The notes: a model not told the origin generated them from the sequence alone. A stretch of 36,082 bases of DNA from an uncultured Prevotellaceae bacterium (GCA_946415645.1 CAMKTJ010000025.1:1-36082), one strand, 5' to 3'; shown: positions 15,301 through 23,302, counted from the stretch's first letter. Made by a program: numbers and translations.

Positions 15301-16649
15301 AGCTCGCCCTTGTCAACGAAGGTACCGTTGGAGTATTCATACTGATGACCATTATAAACAACCATCTTGCCCTCGTATACGGGAATACCGGCTGCACCAG
15401 CTATGGTCTGACCATCGGGACTCAATTCGAACTCACTACTGTTAGCTGAGCCATAGAATGTGCCTGTGAGTTTATCCTTCAGACCACCTTTACCCTCACC
15501 GTTAACAGCGGGTACAAGATCCATTACAAGTGTCTCGCCTTCATAAATCTGCAGGCCATAGATAGTAACGAAGGGGTTGTAGCAGTCTGTATTCTTTCCA
15601 CCACCAGGAACATCCTTATTCTGCGCAAAGACATAGAGAGGAGTTTTACAGTCAGCGGTCTTAGGAGAGTCAGTGATTGTACCGATAAGAGTTGTACCAT
15701 CTGCCTCAAAGATATCCAACTTACCTGCTACAGCATCTAAGACGGTTACTATCTTCTCGCCATAACGCATGGCATCTCTATTACCTGTCTCACCGCCAAG
15801 GTTGATGGTGGCGTTGGTGGTGAAGAAGCAGAAGCGGTCCTTCCAGCCATTCTGGTTATATCCACAACCATAAGCTGCCTTCCAGTCACCACCTGTTTGT
15901 GCAACCATGGTACAAATAGCCTTTGAGTTAGCCTTTGGAATGTAATTCAGGTTGATGTAAGCACCATTGGGGCTCTTGAGATACTCAATCTCTGTTACGC
16001 CAGTACCTGCGGCCTTCAAGGCTTTGACCTCTGTGTAGACACCATACTCCTCATATTCGCCAAGACTGTTGAGGGCATAGTACTTCAATGCCTTCTGGTC
16101 ATAGATGAAGGGATCATTGCCAGAATAGTTGGCAAGATTTTCAACCGGCGTTGCCTCAATGGGTTCAGTACCGGCATTGGGGTCTTCGGGAGTATAATCC
16201 GGATCGGGGGTGTATTCCACGTAAATCTGTGTAAGACGGAACGTGCCATTAACAGTGAAAGTCACGGAATTTGTTTCTCCATTAGGTACCCAGCTGGGGC
16301 TGGTATAAGTACCAGTGCTAGCAGAAACATTGGCAGTCTGGCTAGCAGGGTTAGTGGAAATTTTGATTTTGTCAAGGGTACCCTTGCCAGCCACGGATAC
16401 GGTGAATTGGCAGGTAGTGGGGATGCTAAAAGGAGAAGTGACAGAAAGACTTCCCCCTGTTCCATCCTGGTTGGCGATGTCAACAGACACATGATAAGGA
16501 GCCGTCTTCCAAGCGTATGGAAGGGAAATGTTTGTGTTGCCTGATGGTAGAGCTGACCTCAGGTCACTTACGCTGAACGTGACATTATCAGCAAATAGCT
16601 GACACATGCCAAGCACTAACATAGTTAATAATAAGGAAAACTTTTTCAT
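12321..16649 (-). CDS. Very large multidomain secreted surface protein
   Basis: This 1442-residue protein has a signal peptide (MKKFSLLLTMLVLGMCQLFA). A beta-sandwich N-terminal region (about 22-155) and LamG/concanavalin-like segments (about 190-420 and 635-800) follow. A BIG2-type Ig domain is at about 833-900 (TWTSSDESKATVAADGTVTG) and an F5/8C-like domain at about 905-1055. A short five-cysteine knuckle lies at about 1063-1106 (CTDC ... GVCSVC). A galactose-binding-type module follows at about 1125-1250 (THDDDCAVFLNGKKVW), and the tail ends KGINIVNGKKVLK. No catalytic site is recognised, so glycan binding or adhesion is inferred. Tandem GINDLNGVNDLND before the tail comes from an 18-base duplication. 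It is divergent from the GtaA-like gene and shares a module with it. Confidence 0.8.
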   Translation of the reverse strand: MKKFSLLLTMLVLGMCQLFADNVTFSVSDLRSALPSGNTNISLPYAWKTAPYHVSVDIANQDGTGGSLSVTSPFSIPTTCQFTVSVAGKGTLDKIKISTNPASQTANVSASTGTYTSPSWVPNGETNSVTFTVNGTFRLTQIYVEYTPDPDYTPEDPNAGTEPIEATPVENLANYSGNDPFIYDQKALKYYALNSLGEYEEYGVYTEVKALKAAGTGVTEIEYLKSPNGAYINLNYIPKANSKAICTMVAQTGGDWKAAYGCGYNQNGWKDRFCFFTTNATINLGGETGNRDAMRYGEKIVTVLDAVAGKLDIFEADGTTLIGTITDSPKTADCKTPLYVFAQNKDVPGGGKNTDCYNPFVTIYGLQIYEGETLVMDLVPAVNGEGKGGLKDKLTGTFYGSANSSEFELSPDGQTIAGAAGIPVYEGKMVVYNGHQYEYSNGTFVDKGELKFVNVPEIGTNYRNLSKWSYPGSAYDSTFGVNVYDAETGSNTLSPYEGKGGWEPLSFKLTGLTKGESYRASFNYTGTAWHSWSSYTTLPFFVLDNENMPDNAFNNPDAALGYFAMPNTETNDQAFSTTFVANHTYALLCIQFGVVDDGSHDPAFAFSFNNIKVEKQDYPAAYRDITWADPVKYTELAYIESTGASKENAFTLPYIPITATQIDTKFQVYDTSNGWCGIFSARNTYAGTGISLYMNGNDRAHFGYFTGGTTGAGDNFAPFSLNTDYEVTADVTKLVVNGEEYPTGNSVTNATTRNLSLFANPEWDNPMRGRFYYCKISEAGEVIYNFKPVMRHDGVFGFYDKALKVFVQPAQGKLDGYGYKKLDDQAYLTYNKDTRIVIVGTTAQFLPDAQNLDGATFTWTSSDESKATVAADGTVTGKAAGKVTITVTTDADQGWTASYELTVSEPDYKRFDAEKVGYAIIAGGNGWGDSPLSALLDNDATTKFGTSNVGEAWAIIVASEPVAVKQYSIVTGADTYNYPSRNPVSWKLEGSNDNQSWTLIDERVQTYQLQAKNKEEFEFPVNGTETYKFFKFSATQLADGFQMGEFWINAQNHNLAENNELRVEATCTSEGKVVYECTDCHALYVKPIYPIEHTYTNGVCSVCNSKASEVVLLPTRGDNNTPYYAKFRHTNKVSDEEYVDIEEGWTNADFDDSAWDELMMPLGSFGPYHTRWIGDYNTFWFRRDFYVENPAAITKLTLRVTHDDDCAVFLNGKKVWNEFNWTGGENDWRTIEIDPALLVEGKNVLAMYIEQNHGGAYCDFGLEAQVGATIEVSDAKYATFVAPFDVDFTGADVVANAATFDGTYVQLAPVTTVPAGTAVVVKAEEGKYAVAKTTDAVLGADNELKAATADMTADGAQYILAKVDDKVGFFKATGTIAAGKGYLELVSAVKAFYPFFGEDATGINDLNGVNDLNDAAIYNVAGQRVSKLQKGINIVNGKKVLK

Positions 16650-16729
16650 GTTGGTTTTTTAATTAAGTTAATATTGAAACGTTATTGGTTGGTTATATCG
16701 GTTTTTAGGTTTTTTTGTGATATGTCATG

Positions 16730-16761
16730 CAAATATGCAAAAATTATATTCATGAACCAAA
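16730..16761 (-). promoter_or_regulatory. Promoter of the 16649 surface-protein gene
   Basis: On the minus strand TTTG (16761-16758), 20 bases, then CATATTTG (16737-16730), one mismatch from TAnnTTTG. The leader would be about 75 bases. Confidence 0.55.
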
Positions 16762-16840
16762 CATTTATGCTTTTTTTGAAGAAAAAGCGTCTTTTTTTTA
16801 CGCAATTGCTTTCATTTGCAATCATTAAGGAAGAGGATAT

Positions 16841-16871
16841 TTTGTTTTTATAGCATAATTGTGTAATTTCG
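16841..16871 (+). promoter_or_regulatory. Promoter of the GtaA-like gene
   Basis: TTTG (16841-16844), 19 bases, then TAATTTCG (16864-16871), one mismatch from TAnnTTTG, 35 bases before the ATG. Confidence 0.6.
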
Positions 16872-16906
16872 CAGCGCAAAAATTAACAATCATTAATTAT
16901 TAGCCA

Positions 16907-19900
16907 ATGAATAAAACATTAACCTTTCTGTTTGCGCTACTCACGTCAGTAGTTTTGCAAGCACAATCAGACTATTTTACCCCTTACAAGCAGACCAATC
17001 TGCGTCTGCCATCTGTCCCCCTAATCTCAAATGACCCATATATCTCTTACTGGTCGCCTTACAACAAGCTTACAGAAGGTACCACCCGTCATTGGACAGG
17101 AGCTGTAAAGGCCATGGATGGCATCCTACGTGTTGACGGCAAGAACTATCGTTTCATGGGTACGCAGAAGGATGTACTACTTCAGGCCATTGCGCCTATG
17201 GGTAACAAGGGACGTTGGACAGCTAAGATTAAACGATCAAACGCTGCTGCCAACTGGTACGAGAAAGACGCCAGCGAGAGCGGATGGGCCACTGGGTACG
17301 GATCTTTTGGAACCAAGAGCGAATACGAAGGGGTAACAACCGAGTGGAATGACCTATCGGAATACTACATCCGTCGCCATGTTACCCTTACAGAAGAGGA
17401 TCTGAAGAGCGACCTTTGGATTGTGTACTCTCATGATGATAATTTTGAGTTATACATCAACGGTGTAAAACTGGCAGAAGTTACGAATGGGAATACCTGG
17501 AAGCAGAATGTGAAGGTTCACCTGCAGGGTGCCTCACGTAATGCCTTGGTGGCAGGTGATAATGTCATTGCTTTCCACGTTATCAATACACGTGGAGGTG
17601 CCTTGGCAGATGTAGGACTATTCCGCAATAACCTAGGGTTCCATCCTGGTATGCAGACAATAGCTGCTATGGCCGATGAGGGTCCTTGGACTGCCCGTGT
17701 GCGTACCGCCAAATTATCAGGAACCACATGGACTGCCGAGGATTACGACGACACAGGTTCTACGTGGAAAGACCAACAGGGTGCTTTTGGCTCAGATGGC
17801 GAGCCTAATGTAAACACTCCATGGTCAGCTACAAACTCTGATGTCTACATCCGCCGCCGTATTAACCTTACAGCAGAAGACTTGCAACGTGATTTACACG
17901 TCATCTATTCACACGACGATGTCTGCGATGGCTATATCAACGGTCGTAAGATCTTCTCTACAGGAGAGACATGGGTCAAGAATGTGGATTATCAGCTTAC
18001 AGATGCCGACAAAGCTGTACTGCACGAAGGAGAAAATGTGTTAGCCTACCATGTACATAATACCACTGGAGGTGCTCTGGCTGATATAGGTCTTTACTAT
18101 AGCACAACGGGCGAACAGGTTGCAGCGCAGACTAATTGCCATGTGTTGGCCACCAACACCTATTATAAATTCACATGCGGACCTGTAACGTTGGATGTTG
18201 TCTTCACCGCGCCCATGCTAATGAAGGATGTCGACCTTATGTCCACACCCATCAATTTTATCTCCTATCAGGTAACTTCCAACGATGGGGAAGAACATGA
18301 TGTACAATTCTACTTTGCCACATCGCCCGAACTCTCCGTCAACAACAACATGCAGGCTACGGTCTCATCTGTCACAACTCAAAATGGCATTCGCTACATT
18401 AAGTCTGGTGCCAAGACACAAAAGGTACTGGGTAAGGCAGGCGACCTGATATGTATTGACTGGGGTTATCTCTATATCCCGGAAATTAACGGAACCATTA
18501 CCATTGGTGACCGCGATGAGGTTGCTACCACCTTCGCCACTACAGGTAAACTGCCTGAGGCTTCTACGACCTCCATTTCAAGTTCAGAGGAAGCTGAAAT
18601 GCCGCTGCTGGCCTTCTCAAAAGATTTAGGCAAAATCTCTCAGGCCAGTTCCTATATGATGATTGGATATGACGAGGTAAAGGATATACGCTATATGAAT
18701 GTGGACTATCCAGGGTACTGGGCTCGGAACGGCAAAACCATCTTCACAGCCTTTGAGGAACTGCATGGCCGTTATGACCAGATCATGACCGATTGCCAGG
18801 CACAGGATAAGCAGATCTATGACGACGGCTTAACTTCAGGTAATGCCAAATACGCTGAACTTCTTTCCGGTTGCTACCGCCATGTGATAGCTGCTCACAA
18901 GATCTTCCAGGACAACAAGGGCAATCTGCTCTTCTTCTCAAAAGAGAACAACTCTAACGGTTGTGTGAATACCGTTGACCTTACGTATCCTTCCGCCCCC
19001 CTATTCCTTATATATAATACAGAGCTTATGAAGGGAATGTGCACCTCTATTCTGGACTATTGTGAGAGCAGCCGATGGGGATTCGACTTCGCCGCTCATG
19101 ACCTTGGTACCTATCCTCATGCCAACGGACAGGTTTATTCTATCACCAAACCGGATGCTAACGGAGGCTTTGCAGGCAACATGCCAATCGAGGAATCCGG
19201 AAATATCGTGGTACTGGCAGCCGCCATCTCACTTATCGATGATGACTTGACATGGGCCAATAAATATTGGAAAACCCTGAAGACCTGGACAGACTACTTG
19301 GTAGAGAACGGACTCGACCCAGAGAACCAGCTCTGTACTGACGACTTCGCCGGCCATCTGGCACATAATGCCAACCTGTCTCTCAAAGCTATCATGGGTG
19401 TAACGGGCTTTGCCCTGATGTGTCAGCAGAAGGGTGATACGGAAGCCTACGATTATTACATGGGTAAAGCCAGGTATATGGCCACGGAGTGGGTAAAATT
19501 GGCTAAGGACGGTACCCACTATAAACTGGCATTTGACAAATCAGGTACATGGAGCCAGAAATATAATATGGTCTGGGATAAGGTATGGCAGACAAAACTT
19601 TTCTCAGATGCGGTATATAAACAGGAAATGATATATTACAATGGTCAGCTCAAGACCTACGGTCTGCCACTTGATAACCGTTCCCTTTACACCAAGTCTG
19701 ACTGGGTTTCATGGACAGCCTGCCTGGGTAATCAGACACAGTTCAACACCCACATGGACCGTCTCTACAGATATGCCAACGAGACAAAATCACGTGTTCC
19801 ACTGTCTGACTGGTATTTCACCGACAGTGGTAATTACGTTGCCTTCATAGGACGCTCTGTTGTGGGTGGCCACTGGATGAAGGTGCTCCTGGACAAGTGC

Positions 19901-20092
19901 GTATCGGGTGAGCTGATAAATGGAATTGACGAGGGACCCACCCCCGCCCCCTCCCGTAATGGAGGGGAGGTTTACGACCTTGCTGGTCGTAAGGTGCAAG
20001 GAGCAAGGAGCAAGGGGCAAGAGGATTCTTCAATGTTCAATGGACTTAAGAAGGGAATCTACATAGTCAATGGTAAAAAGGTAGTTTATTAA
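16907..20092 (+). CDS. Glutaminase A (GtaA)-type secreted protein with two inserted jelly-roll modules
   Basis: This 1061-residue protein has a short signal peptide (MNKTLTFLFALLTSVVLQAQ). Residues about 25-90 match the DUF4964 N-terminal region (LRLPSVPLISNDPYISYWSP), and about 405-560 the DUF5127-like region. About 560-1000 match the DUF4965/DUF1793 helical domain of fungal glutaminase A relatives (TFEELHGRY, YNMVWDKVWQTKLF, TDSGNYVAFIGRSVVGGHW). Between DUF4964 and DUF5127 lie two homologous galactose-binding-like modules (about 101-245 and 259-400), each with YIRR, YSHDD and YING. They make the protein roughly 230 residues longer than usual. The substrate is uncertain; members are often annotated glutaminase without proof in Bacteroidales. 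The tail is KKGIYIVNGKKVVY. Repeat DNA encodes the linker before it. Confidence 0.85.
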   Translation: MNKTLTFLFALLTSVVLQAQSDYFTPYKQTNLRLPSVPLISNDPYISYWSPYNKLTEGTTRHWTGAVKAMDGILRVDGKNYRFMGTQKDVLLQAIAPMGNKGRWTAKIKRSNAAANWYEKDASESGWATGYGSFGTKSEYEGVTTEWNDLSEYYIRRHVTLTEEDLKSDLWIVYSHDDNFELYINGVKLAEVTNGNTWKQNVKVHLQGASRNALVAGDNVIAFHVINTRGGALADVGLFRNNLGFHPGMQTIAAMADEGPWTARVRTAKLSGTTWTAEDYDDTGSTWKDQQGAFGSDGEPNVNTPWSATNSDVYIRRRINLTAEDLQRDLHVIYSHDDVCDGYINGRKIFSTGETWVKNVDYQLTDADKAVLHEGENVLAYHVHNTTGGALADIGLYYSTTGEQVAAQTNCHVLATNTYYKFTCGPVTLDVVFTAPMLMKDVDLMSTPINFISYQVTSNDGEEHDVQFYFATSPELSVNNNMQATVSSVTTQNGIRYIKSGAKTQKVLGKAGDLICIDWGYLYIPEINGTITIGDRDEVATTFATTGKLPEASTTSISSSEEAEMPLLAFSKDLGKISQASSYMMIGYDEVKDIRYMNVDYPGYWARNGKTIFTAFEELHGRYDQIMTDCQAQDKQIYDDGLTSGNAKYAELLSGCYRHVIAAHKIFQDNKGNLLFFSKENNSNGCVNTVDLTYPSAPLFLIYNTELMKGMCTSILDYCESSRWGFDFAAHDLGTYPHANGQVYSITKPDANGGFAGNMPIEESGNIVVLAAAISLIDDDLTWANKYWKTLKTWTDYLVENGLDPENQLCTDDFAGHLAHNANLSLKAIMGVTGFALMCQQKGDTEAYDYYMGKARYMATEWVKLAKDGTHYKLAFDKSGTWSQKYNMVWDKVWQTKLFSDAVYKQEMIYYNGQLKTYGLPLDNRSLYTKSDWVSWTACLGNQTQFNTHMDRLYRYANETKSRVPLSDWYFTDSGNYVAFIGRSVVGGHWMKVLLDKCVSGELINGIDEGPTPAPSRNGGEVYDLAGRKVQGARSKGQEDSSMFNGLKKGIYIVNGKKVVY
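19936..20024 (+). repeat. Two dispersed repeats embedded in the GtaA-like coding sequence
   Basis: Bases 19936-19966 are a CCCTCCC...GGAGGGGAGG unit related to intergenic copies and encode TPAPSRNGG. Bases about 19994-20024 are GGTGCAAGGAGCAAGGAGCA plus GGGGCAAGA, related to GGGGCAAGAGGTTA units at 22629-22656, and encode QGARSKGQE. They flank the YDLAGRK motif of the sorting-type tail. Confidence 0.72.
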
Positions 20093-20095
20093 ATG

Positions 20096-20133
20096 AAAAA
20101 TGCTTCTGCTGAGTAAGTAGAAGCATTTTTTTG
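20096..20133 (+). terminator. Terminator of the GtaA-like gene
   Basis: AAATGCTTCT pairs with AGAAGCATTT over ten bases and is followed by a run of T. Confidence 0.85.
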
Positions 20134-20142
20134 ATGATTTAG

Positions 20143-20173
20143 TTTTCAATTTCACCAAAAAGTTATACCTTTG
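20143..20173 (+). promoter_or_regulatory. Promoter of tRNA-Leu
   Basis: TACCTTTG (20166-20173) fits the -7 consensus. TTTT (20143-20146), 19 bases upstream, is a near match to TTTG. Confidence 0.65.
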
Positions 20174-20192
20174 CGGCGTCTTAACCTAGAAT

Positions 20193-20274
20193 GCGCCTGT
20201 GGTGGAATTGGTAGACACGCTAGACTTAGGATCTAGTGCCGTGAGGCGTGTAAGTTCGAGTCTTATCAGGCGTA
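20193..20274 (+). tRNA. tRNA-Leu, anticodon UAG
   Basis: The 82-base cloverleaf has an acceptor stem GCGCCTG/CAGGCGT, a D loop with GGTAGA, an anticodon stem CTAGA/TCTAG with loop CTTAGGA (anticodon TAG), a long variable arm (TGCCGTGAGGCGT region) and a T arm GTAAG-TTCGAGT-CTTAT. The long variable arm and anticodon identify class II tRNA-Leu, reading CUA and probably other CUN codons. The 3' CCA is not encoded. The first acceptor pair is a G-U wobble (20193 with 20273). It stands alone between a promoter and a terminator. Confidence 0.95.
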
Positions 20275-20281
20275 CATAAAA

Positions 20282-20320
20282 AGAGACCGTTGGAAAAACT
20301 TCCAGCGGCCTCTTTTATTT
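20282..20320. terminator. Bidirectional terminator between tRNA-Leu and the GH27 gene
   Basis: A 14-base stem (20282-20295 with 20300-20313) has one mismatch and one wobble. It is followed by TTTTATTTT on the plus strand and TTTTTATG on the minus strand, so it can end both the tRNA and the GH27 transcript. Confidence 0.8.
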
Positions 20321-20324
20321 TAAT

Positions 20325-20361
20325 TCTCCTCCCTCTTGGAGATGGGTTAGGGGAGAGGCTT
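20325..20361. repeat. GC-rich dispersed repeat, downstream of the GH27 gene
   Basis: CTCCTCCCTCTTGGAGATGG is followed by GTTAGGGGAGAGG, with complementary ends. It resembles the units at 12257 and 26041. Confidence 0.5.
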
Positions 20362-20362
20362 T

Positions 20363-22594
20363 TTATCTTATCTTCAAATACTTCACACCATGGGTGGGAA
20401 TAAAGTAGTTTACATCAGAGGTACTGAGATCCTGCTGACGCCAGAGGTCACGAACACTCTTCAGAGTTCCAATACCCATTTCCTTGAAGTATTTCTTGAA
20501 ATCGACGCGGGCATCATCCTTTCCAACATTAAAGATGCCAACAGCATAGCTGCCATCACTCAAGGGGCGACTCCAGATTTGGATACTGCCATCCAGTACC
20601 ACACGCTGGGCTTGTTTGCCTAGGATGTCCTGGTTAACGGCATTCACCTCGTTATTGCAAAGCAGACTTACAGTAAACTCATCCATCTGGGCAATATCAC
20701 AGCCAATGAGCATGTTGCTGGCCAATAGTGTCCACAGACTGATGTGGGTATATTGTTCATCGGGAGTCAAACGGCTATCGCGCAGATTATTGCTCCAACC
20801 CACCTTGCCGACAATCAGCATATCAGGGTCATTCCAATGACCGGGCTGTGCGTAGGGGTATAGTTCGGGCTGCTGACAGAAACCTATATCATACAAGCTC
20901 TCCCATGTATCAGTAATATCACCTGTAGTACGCCATGAGTTGGCATCAACGGCATGACCCCATTTCCAAACTTCAGCCATGCCATACTGGCAGAGGCTAT
21001 AGAAGATATCACGTGGCTGCTGGCGCAGACAACGCTCCATCAGCAGATAAGGACGTACATAGCTGGCAACCGTCTTATTGTCGGGCTCTGTTCTGTGCTT
21101 ACGACCATAGCCACACCAGTCATACTTCAGGTAGTCGACACCCCAACTGTTATAACTCTCGGCATCCTGTAACTCATGGTCGATAGAGCCCAGATAGCCG
21201 CCACAGGTCAAGTCGCCAGGTGAAGAATAAATGCCAAACTTCAAACCCTCTGAGTGCAGCCAATCGCCCAGTTCTTTCATGCTGGGGAACTTCTCGTTTA
21301 CAGCAATAGTACCATCATCATTACGCTTGGGAGCTTCCCAGCCGTCATCAATGTTCATGTAGCAATAGCCATAGTCGGCCAATCCCTTCTCTATGAGCGC
21401 CTTGGAACTGCTTATTACCTTGTCCTGTGTAACGCTCAGGCCCCAGCAGTTCCAGCTGTTCCAACCCATAGGAGGGGTAAGGGCAATCTTACTGCCACAA
21501 CGGATGGTGAAACGTTGTGTTTGTTCACCCTTTGCATTCTTAGCCTTTACGGTAAAGGTATAAGAACCTACTTCCTCCAGGGAGCCGCTCAAAGCACCAT
21601 TGTCGGGGTTCAGTGTAAGACCTTTGGGCAGATCATCGGAGGAGAACTTCATGGGTTTCTCACCACTTACGCCAAAGCGGAAATGAATAGGGGAATCTGG
21701 ACGAACACCGTACAGAGGAGTCGTATTAAATCTGGGTTCTGCAGGTGCAGCAGGCGTAAGGATATATTTGGGAATGTACTTTGTGGTAGTGCTGAGACCT
21801 GACTTGCTTTCTGTAAAGGTTGCAATGATACGTACCATGCTGTGATTGTCGTACGGCATACTGATGGTTCTGTTTTTCTTGGCATTAACAGAAACATTCT
21901 GCGACTTCTCTGCCAGCACCTTGCCGGTCTCGGGATCCTGAACCTGAACTGTGAAGATACCACTCTTAGTAGCTGACATCTGACCGGTTAGGGTACAAAC
22001 GCACTGGCTGCCGCCTTGTTCCTTGCCCTTTGCTCCTTCAGATATGGAGATACTCAGATTATCAATAGTATTAGGTACGCGCACAATGACGGGTCCTTGG
22101 AACATACCACCTGGGTCACCGGCATTGTAAACCCTTACCGCCAGCACATTGTCTGCATCCCATCTGATGAGATCACTGTTGGACTTAACACGATATTGAC
22201 GCAAGGTGTTCCACTTACCCTCATAGCCTTTGGGGTCAGAAGGGAAACTGCCTGTTTTACCTATCATCTTGCCATTCAGATATACTTCATCAGCATCATC
22301 TATCTTTCCCATAATGAAATCCACTGTCTCTTTCAGGTCAGATTTATCCAACAGACTCTTGGGAATAGTCACATGGTAGCGGTACCAGCCAAAAGCATTC
22401 TCGCATTTGACACCCTGGGATGTCCATGTAGAAGTGTTGGTGATGTCACGCCAAGCACTCTCATCAACATTCACACCAGCCCATGCAGCATTATCGCCTA
22501 CACGGAATTTACCCTTCTCTACAGAGACATCCTGTGCAAAAATCGGAAGTGAAATAAAACTGATAATAATCAGTACAGAAAAGAAATGTTTCAT
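20363..22594 (-). CDS. GH27 alpha-galactosidase with N-terminal binding modules
   Basis: This 743-residue secreted enzyme has a signal peptide (MKHFFSVLIIISFISLPIFA). A galactose-binding-type jelly roll is at about 35-190 (DADEVYLNGKMIG) and a putative Ig-like domain at about 290-370 (LPKGLTLNPDNGALSG). The GH27 catalytic barrel follows from about 375 (TPPMGWNSWNCWG). The nucleophile is D492 in YLKYDWCGYG and the acid/base is D559 in WRTTGDI, exactly the GH27 motifs. A C-terminal beta-domain completes it. It removes terminal alpha-linked galactose from oligosaccharides or glycoconjugates. There is no sorting-type tail, so it may be periplasmic. It stands alone with its own promoter at 22703-22733. 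The N-terminal module is related to those in the two neighbouring large proteins. Confidence 0.93.
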   Translation of the reverse strand: MKHFFSVLIIISFISLPIFAQDVSVEKGKFRVGDNAAWAGVNVDESAWRDITNTSTWTSQGVKCENAFGWYRYHVTIPKSLLDKSDLKETVDFIMGKIDDADEVYLNGKMIGKTGSFPSDPKGYEGKWNTLRQYRVKSNSDLIRWDADNVLAVRVYNAGDPGGMFQGPVIVRVPNTIDNLSISISEGAKGKEQGGSQCVCTLTGQMSATKSGIFTVQVQDPETGKVLAEKSQNVSVNAKKNRTISMPYDNHSMVRIIATFTESKSGLSTTTKYIPKYILTPAAPAEPRFNTTPLYGVRPDSPIHFRFGVSGEKPMKFSSDDLPKGLTLNPDNGALSGSLEEVGSYTFTVKAKNAKGEQTQRFTIRCGSKIALTPPMGWNSWNCWGLSVTQDKVISSSKALIEKGLADYGYCYMNIDDGWEAPKRNDDGTIAVNEKFPSMKELGDWLHSEGLKFGIYSSPGDLTCGGYLGSIDHELQDAESYNSWGVDYLKYDWCGYGRKHRTEPDNKTVASYVRPYLLMERCLRQQPRDIFYSLCQYGMAEVWKWGHAVDANSWRTTGDITDTWESLYDIGFCQQPELYPYAQPGHWNDPDMLIVGKVGWSNNLRDSRLTPDEQYTHISLWTLLASNMLIGCDIAQMDEFTVSLLCNNEVNAVNQDILGKQAQRVVLDGSIQIWSRPLSDGSYAVGIFNVGKDDARVDFKKYFKEMGIGTLKSVRDLWRQQDLSTSDVNYFIPTHGVKYLKIR

Positions 22595-22628
22595 TGTGTT
22601 GAATAGTTAATATTGTGTTATTATTATA

Positions 22629-22656
22629 GGGGCAAGAGGTTAGGGGCAAGAGGTTA
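22629..22656. repeat. Tandem 14-base repeat GGGGCAAGAGGTTA in the GH27 leader
   Basis: Two exact adjacent copies of GGGGCAAGAGGTTA lie in the untranslated leader of the GH27 gene. The unit is related to the GCAAGGAGCAAGG DNA inside the GtaA-like gene. Confidence 0.7.
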
Positions 22657-22702
22657 GAGAAATTCTTCACGATTCAGCCTTCATTTTTCATTTATACAGC
22701 TG

Positions 22703-22733
22703 CAAAGTTAAGAGGATTTTGTATACAAACAAA
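22703..22733 (-). promoter_or_regulatory. Promoter of the GH27 gene, overlapping the rplS terminator
   Basis: On the minus strand TTTG (22733-22730), 19 bases, then TAACTTTG (22710-22703) is a full consensus match. Its -33 box lies in the T-run of the rplS terminator. Confidence 0.72.
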
Positions 22734-22764
22734 AAAAAGCACCAGGAAATGTATTCCTGATGCT
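22731..22764 (-). terminator. Terminator of rplS
   Basis: On the minus strand AGCATCAGGAAT and TTCCTGGTGCT form an 11-pair stem with one wobble, followed by eight T. Confidence 0.85.
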
Positions 22765-22796
22765 TTCTTGATTCTTGCTTAAGAGTAGGGGAGTGC

Positions 22797-23165
22797 TTAT
22801 TCAGCCTCCTTAACGGCAACACGCTTTTCAGCGATACGTGCCTTCTTACCAGTGAGGTTACGCAGGTAGTACAACTTAGCGCGACGTACCTTACCAACCT
22901 TGTTTACGGTAATGCTGTCAATGCTGGGTGACTCGATGGGGAAGATACGCTCTACACCAACAGTACCAGACATCTTGCGAACAGTGAAGCGCTTCTTCTC
23001 ACCGTGACCAGAGATCTTGATCACTACACCACGGTAGAGCTGGATACGCTCCTTGTTACCCTCGACAATTTTGTATGCTACAGTGATGGTGTCACCTGCC
23101 TTGAATGAAGGATGGCTCTTACCAGTAGCAAATGCTTCTTCAGCAATTTTAATTAAATCAGCCAT
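22797..23165 (-). CDS. rplS: 50S ribosomal protein L19
   Basis: The 122-residue protein [20 protein letters not shown]... contains the bL19 hallmarks: F-K-A-G-D-T-I-T-V near residue 21, [32 protein letters not shown], and [20 protein letters not shown]19 sits at the interface of the two ribosomal subunits. Length is normal for the family, with a short Bacteroidetes-type C-terminal extension ([10 protein letters not shown]). It has its own promoter (TACCTTTG at 23262-23255) and terminator. The usual trmD or rpsP neighbours are absent, as is common in Bacteroidales. Confidence 0.98.
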   Translation of the reverse strand: MADLIKIAEEAFATGKSHPSFKAGDTITVAYKIVEGNKERIQLYRGVVIKISGHGEKKRFTVRKMSGTVGVERIFPIESPSIDSITVNKVGKVRRAKLYYLRNLTGKKARIAEKRVAVKEAE

Positions 23166-23254
23166 TTTTGCTTATGTTTAAAAATTGTTTGTCGATCACC
23201 AGTAGGCATAACAGGTCACTCTTATCCTGCCAGCGACCTACGGGAAAGCGGGTG

Positions 23255-23262
23255 CAAAGGTA
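23255..23262 (-). promoter_or_regulatory. Promoter -7 box for rplS
   Basis: TACCTTTG on the minus strand matches TAnnTTTG and is identical to the tRNA-Leu box. The -33 region overlaps the AGTTGAAAG repeat. Confidence 0.6.
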
Positions 23263-23270
23263 CAATAAAA

Positions 23271-23300
23271 AGTTGAAAGTTGATAGTTTAGAGTTGAAAG
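23271..23300. repeat. AGTTGAAAGT short repeat between divergent promoters
   Basis: AGTTGAAAGTTGATAG is followed by TTTAGAGTTGAAAG: three imperfect AGTTGA(A)A(G) units. A related TCAACTCTCAACTC unit is at 605-623. It occupies the space between the rplS and 5'-nucleotidase promoters. Confidence 0.55.
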
Positions 23301-23302
23301 TT

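Noticed and set aside
20193..20274. tRNA-Leu as an integration (att) site
   Set aside because: No integrase, and no repeated tRNA 3' end is found downstream within the window.
21254..21802. Plus-strand 182-codon frame opposite the GH27 gene
   Set aside because: Antisense to the GH27 catalytic region; no start context or domain.
9866..22594. A polysaccharide utilisation locus with SusC/SusD
   Set aside because: Two glycosidases are present but no TonB-dependent transporter or SusD-like lipoprotein is encoded anywhere in the window.
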